Part shown: one piece after another, positions 6,778 to 9,856 of the stretch | Position numbering within the stretch: the stretch's first letter is position 1 | Layout: each line of letters opens with the position of its first letter | Assembly: GCA_020353115.1 (NCBI GenBank) | Contig: CP070687.1 | Coordinates: 1,676,188-1,686,043, forward strand | DNA from: Bacteroidales bacterium | GTDB lineage: Bacteria; Bacteroidota; Bacteroidia; Bacteroidales; VadinHA17 | DNA length: 9,856 bases | Direction: 5' to 3' | Translations under genes and position numbers: made by a program | The notes under the pieces: generated by a model | Databases searched by the model: none | What the model was told of the DNA's origin: nothing | Seen by the model: only the letters and a program-made list of their open reading frames with translations

Positions 6778-9651
6778 TTAACTTTCATGGTATTCATCGA
6801 GAGCTGCACAACTGCATATCAGGTTACGGTCACCGTACGCATCGTCCAGTCGGCCAACCGCGGGCCAGAATTTATTATCTGAGATCCATTTCAGGGGATA
6901 GGCTGCTTTTCCCCTGGTATAGGTATGTTTCCAGGTATCATTTGTAACGGCTTCAGCGGTATGAGGTGCATTTTTCAGCACGTTGTCCAGGGAATCCGAT
7001 TTCCCTTCGGAGATCTCCATAATTTCCCCGTAAATAGAAATCATAGCTTCAATAAAGCGGTTTAATTCGGCCAGGGATTCACTTTCTGTTGGTTCAACCA
7101 TTAGGGTTCCATGAACCGGGAAGGAGAGTGTCGGGGCGTGAAATCCATAATCCATCAGTCTTTTGGCTATATCAGCCTCCGTTATATCTGCCAGCTGCCT
7201 GAAGTTCCTGCATTCAAGTATCATTTCGTGTGCTACAAAGCCATTCGTTCCGGTATACAATACCTCAAAAAAGCCTTTCAGGGCAGCGGCTATGTAATTG
7301 GCATTCAGGATGGCAATCCTTGAGGCTTCTGTCAGTCCGTTTCCACCCATCATTTTTATATAGCCATGAGAAATGGTGAGGATACTGGCACTTCCCCAGG
7401 GAGCTGCTCCAACGGTGATATTGCTTCTCTTCCCTCCCGTTTCAATAACGGGGTGTCTGGGCAGGAAGTCTTTCAGATGTTCCGCAACGGCAATCGGACC
7501 CATACCCGGTCCACCCCCGCCATGAGGTATTGCAAAGGTCTTATGAAGATTCAGGTGACAGACATCGGCCCCAATAACGGCAGGATTTGTAAGACCAACC
7601 TGTGCATTCATGTTGGCTCCGTCCATGTATACCTGTCCCCCGCTTTCATGAATGATCCTGATCATTTCAACAACCTTTTCTTCAAAAACGCCATGCGTTG
7701 ACGGGTAGGTTATCATGAATGCCGAAAGATTATCTCTGTTCAGGGAGACCTTCTCCTCCAGGGATGCGATATCGACATTTCCCTTTTCATCACATTCTAC
7801 GACAACCACCCGGGACCCGGCCATCACGGCGCTGGCAGGATTGGTGCCATGAGCAGACGCCGGAATCAGTACCACATTCCTGTGACCCTCTCCGATACTC
7901 TTCTGGTAATCCCTTATAACCAGAAGACCCGCGTATTCTCCTGCAGCCCCTGAGTTTGGCTGGAAAGAGACTGCAGCAAAACCGGTAATGGTTTTCAGAT
8001 CTTCTTCCAGCTCACGGAACAATTGACTGTAACCTTCGGCCTGCTCAGAGGGCACAAAAGGATGTAAATTCCCGAATTCAGGCCAGCTTAAGGGAAGCAT
8101 CTCAACCGCCGCATTCAATTTCATGGTACACGAACCCAGGGATATCATCGAATGGGTCAGGGAGAAATCTTTCCTTTCCAGTTTCTTGATATAACGCATC
8201 ATTTCCGTTTCGGAATGATACCTGTTAAATATTCGCAGGGTAAGGAATGGAGTCGTTCGCTTTAGTGAACTGTTAAAATAACACCGTTCAGGGATCTCAT
8301 CAACGGGAAGGAAATCCGCATTGACCGCTTTGGCAAATACTTCCAGAATATCATTTATATCCTTCGTCAGTACGGTTTCATCCAGGCTGATACCGACGGT
8401 TCTTTCATCGAGATACCGGAAATTCAGTTCGTTCCTTTCAGCAATTTCACGGATAACCGGAGACATTAATGTTCCCGGGAGTTCGATGGCAAGTGTATCG
8501 AAAAAGTTATTATTCAACTGTTTGTATCCAAGCCCGGTAAGCTTTTCGGAAAGCAAACCTGCCATCCGGTGGATATGCCCGGCAATTCTTCGCAGACCTT
8601 CAGGTCCGTGGTAGATCGCATACATACCTGCCATTATTGCAAGCAATGCCTGTGCAGTACAGATATTGGAGGTTGCTCTTTCTCTCTTTATATGCTGTTC
8701 CCGAGTCTGCAGTGCCATTCTCAGGGCAGGATTTCCATGGGAGTCGACGGAAACACCAATGATTCTGCCCGGGATATTTCTCTTAAGCTCTTCGCGGGTA
8801 GCAAAGTAAGCCGCATTCGGTCCACCATAACCCATGGGGATTCCGAACCGTTGTGTGGAACCTACAACGACATCCGCACCCCATTCGCCTGGCGGAGTTA
8901 GCAGGGTCAGGCTTAGAATATCCGCGACAACTGCAATGCGTGTCTCCTTTTCATGTGCCTCTTTAACAAAAGAACCATAATCGGGAATCTCACCATTTCC
9001 TGCAGGGTACTGGATCAATGCTCCGAATATCCTTATGTCAAAAGTAAACTCCCGGAAATCACCTACGATTAATTTTATTCCCAGTGCTTCGGAACGGGTT
9101 TTAAGTACCTCAAGTGTTTGAGGGAAAAGATTCTTATCAACAAAAAAATGATTCAGACCCTGTTTTACCGATTCACGTGTTCTTGCATTATAGAGCATGA
9201 TCATTGCTTCAGCAGCTGCCGTCGCTTCATCCAGAAGGCTGGCATTCGCTATATCCATTCCTGTAAGGTCTGTAACTACCGTTTGATAATTAAGCAACGC
9301 TTCCAGCCTTCCCTGGGATATTTCCGCCTGATATGGAGTGTATGAAGTATACCAGCCCGGATTTTCCAGGATATTTCTCTGGATCACTGCCGGAAGAATG
9401 GTACCATAATATCCCATACCGATAAAGGATCTGAATACCTTATTCCGGGCTGCAATGTCCCGAATCCTGTTAATATATTCAAACTCACTTATCCCATCCG
9501 GCAAATCCATCGGTTTATCGAGCCTGATGGATGGGGGAATGGTCTTTTCCATTAATTCATCCAGCGAACCGACTCCTATCTTTTCAAGCATTGGATCCAG
9601 ATCTTTACCTGAAATACCATTATGGCGGGCTTCAAAACTATCCTGTGACAT
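6778..9651 (-). CDS. gcvP: Glycine dehydrogenase (decarboxylating), P-protein of the glycine cleavage system
   Basis: The product has 957 residues, the normal length of the single-chain homodimeric P-protein. It decarboxylates glycine using pyridoxal phosphate and passes the aminomethyl group to the lipoyl arm of GcvH; GcvT and Lpd complete the cycle, giving CO2, NH3, NADH and methylene-THF. The N-terminal non-catalytic half shows RSFIGMGYY, the NPGWYTSYTPYQAEISQGRLE block (about 97-116) and the GEWGADVVVGSTQRFGIPMG region (255-274). In the catalytic half, SLGSCTMKLNA (504-514), PNSGAAGEYAGL (565-576), SAHGTNPASA (599-608) and MDGANMNAQVG (676-686) precede HLNLHKTFAIPHGGGGPG. Lys704 there is the PLP-binding lysine. 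No frameshift or missing motif is seen. No gcvT, gcvH or lpd lies nearby; a stand-alone gcvP is common in Bacteroidota. No glycine-riboswitch core was recognised in the short leader. Confidence 0.97.
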   Translation of the reverse strand: MSQDSFEARHNGISGKDLDPMLEKIGVGSLDELMEKTIPPSIRLDKPMDLPDGISEFEYINRIRDIAARNKVFRSFIGMGYYGTILPAVIQRNILENPGWYTSYTPYQAEISQGRLEALLNYQTVVTDLTGMDIANASLLDEATAAAEAMIMLYNARTRESVKQGLNHFFVDKNLFPQTLEVLKTRSEALGIKLIVGDFREFTFDIRIFGALIQYPAGNGEIPDYGSFVKEAHEKETRIAVVADILSLTLLTPPGEWGADVVVGSTQRFGIPMGYGGPNAAYFATREELKRNIPGRIIGVSVDSHGNPALRMALQTREQHIKRERATSNICTAQALLAIMAGMYAIYHGPEGLRRIAGHIHRMAGLLSEKLTGLGYKQLNNNFFDTLAIELPGTLMSPVIREIAERNELNFRYLDERTVGISLDETVLTKDINDILEVFAKAVNADFLPVDEIPERCYFNSSLKRTTPFLTLRIFNRYHSETEMMRYIKKLERKDFSLTHSMISLGSCTMKLNAAVEMLPLSWPEFGNLHPFVPSEQAEGYSQLFRELEEDLKTITGFAAVSFQPNSGAAGEYAGLLVIRDYQKSIGEGHRNVVLIPASAHGTNPASAVMAGSRVVVVECDEKGNVDIASLEEKVSLNRDNLSAFMITYPSTHGVFEEKVVEMIRIIHESGGQVYMDGANMNAQVGLTNPAVIGADVCHLNLHKTFAIPHGGGGPGMGPIAVAEHLKDFLPRHPVIETGGKRSNITVGAAPWGSASILTISHGYIKMMGGNGLTEASRIAILNANYIAAALKGFFEVLYTGTNGFVAHEMILECRNFRQLADITEADIAKRLMDYGFHAPTLSFPVHGTLMVEPTESESLAELNRFIEAMISIYGEIMEISEGKSDSLDNVLKNAPHTAEAVTNDTWKHTYTRGKAAYPLKWISDNKFWPAVGRLDDAYGDRNLICSCAALDEYHES

Positions 9652-9709
9652 TTATTTGTATGGTTAATTGGTATATTTTAATTCGAATCGTTGATTTATG
9701 GGCGGTAAA

Positions 9710-9724
9710 AATAGTACAAAGATC
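9710..9724 (-). promoter_or_regulatory. Possible promoter region for gcvP
   Basis: Read on the minus strand, GATCTTTG (9724 down to 9717) matches the -7 consensus TAnnTTTG except for its first base, and TATTTTTA lies a few bases further on. No clear TTTG -33 box sits at the right distance from either. The location, 60-75 bp before the gcvP start, is right, but the exact promoter is uncertain. Confidence 0.25.
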
Positions 9725-9783
9725 CTTTTAAAAAAATGCGATTTGTTTTGTCAATATATGTTTTAAATTGGACATACCCCAAA

Positions 9784-9798
9784 ATTGACTACGTCAAT
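9784..9798. promoter_or_regulatory. Short dyad in the gcvP upstream region
   Basis: ATTGAC and GTCAAT form a perfect 6-bp inverted repeat around TAC. It lies about 133 bp before the gcvP start. The half-site TTGAC/GTCAA also occurs in the larger dyad before the FBP aldolase/phosphatase gene, but with a five-base centre there and three here. The remaining bases to the right edge show no gene I can support; a 30-codon open frame on the minus strand from the window edge to about 9766 is short enough to be chance. Confidence 0.3.
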
Positions 9799-9856
9799 CT
9801 CCGTATTGCGCTTCACATCAGACTTTCGGGCACTTAGCCAGTGATACGATAAAAAA

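Noticed and set aside
9652..9716. Glycine riboswitch before gcvP
   Set aside because: The leader is too short and AT-rich, and I see none of the tandem GGAGA-like aptamer cores expected of glycine riboswitches.

Overview
The window reads as ordinary chromosome from a member of the Bacteroidota (Bacteroidetes), probably an environmental or marine Bacteroidales-like lineage. Four things point there. One gene encodes a protein with a type IX secretion (Por) C-terminal sorting domain. A single-pass PASTA protein, an RluD-family pseudouridine synthase and a D-Ala-D-Ala ligase occur in series, an arrangement I recall from Bacteroidota. Promoter-like elements match the Bacteroidota TTTG / TAnnTTTG pattern. 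Starts lack convincing Shine-Dalgarno sequences. I see no mobile element, CRISPR array, tRNA or rRNA.

Left part (1-359): the first 30 bases are the last nine codons of a gene that looks like rpmH (ribosomal protein bL34). A strong intrinsic terminator follows, then about 200 bp without a convincing gene, then a perfect -7 promoter element before the next operon.

Cell-envelope and translation block (360-5358, + strand): a membrane-anchored protein with three PASTA domains overlaps a secreted T9SS cargo protein, followed 24 bp later by an RluD-family rRNA pseudouridine synthase. After a 267-bp gap comes ddl, which makes the D-Ala-D-Ala dipeptide of peptidoglycan. PASTA domains in other systems bind muropeptides or beta-lactams, so PASTA and Ddl share a cell-wall theme.

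Central-carbon block (5359-9856): a 237-bp spacer holds a well-formed Bacteroidota promoter and an 11-bp perfect dyad at the predicted transcript start. It drives an archaeal-type (class V) fructose-1,6-bisphosphate aldolase/phosphatase, a one-protein gluconeogenic enzyme not typical of well-studied Bacteroidota. Converging on it is a full-length single-chain glycine decarboxylase (GcvP). No gcvT or gcvH is present, so the other subunits must be encoded elsewhere. The last 205 bp are the gcvP upstream region.

The window does not show an evident new multi-gene system. The items most worth following up are the archaeal-type FBP aldolase/phosphatase and the two dyads in its promoter region.
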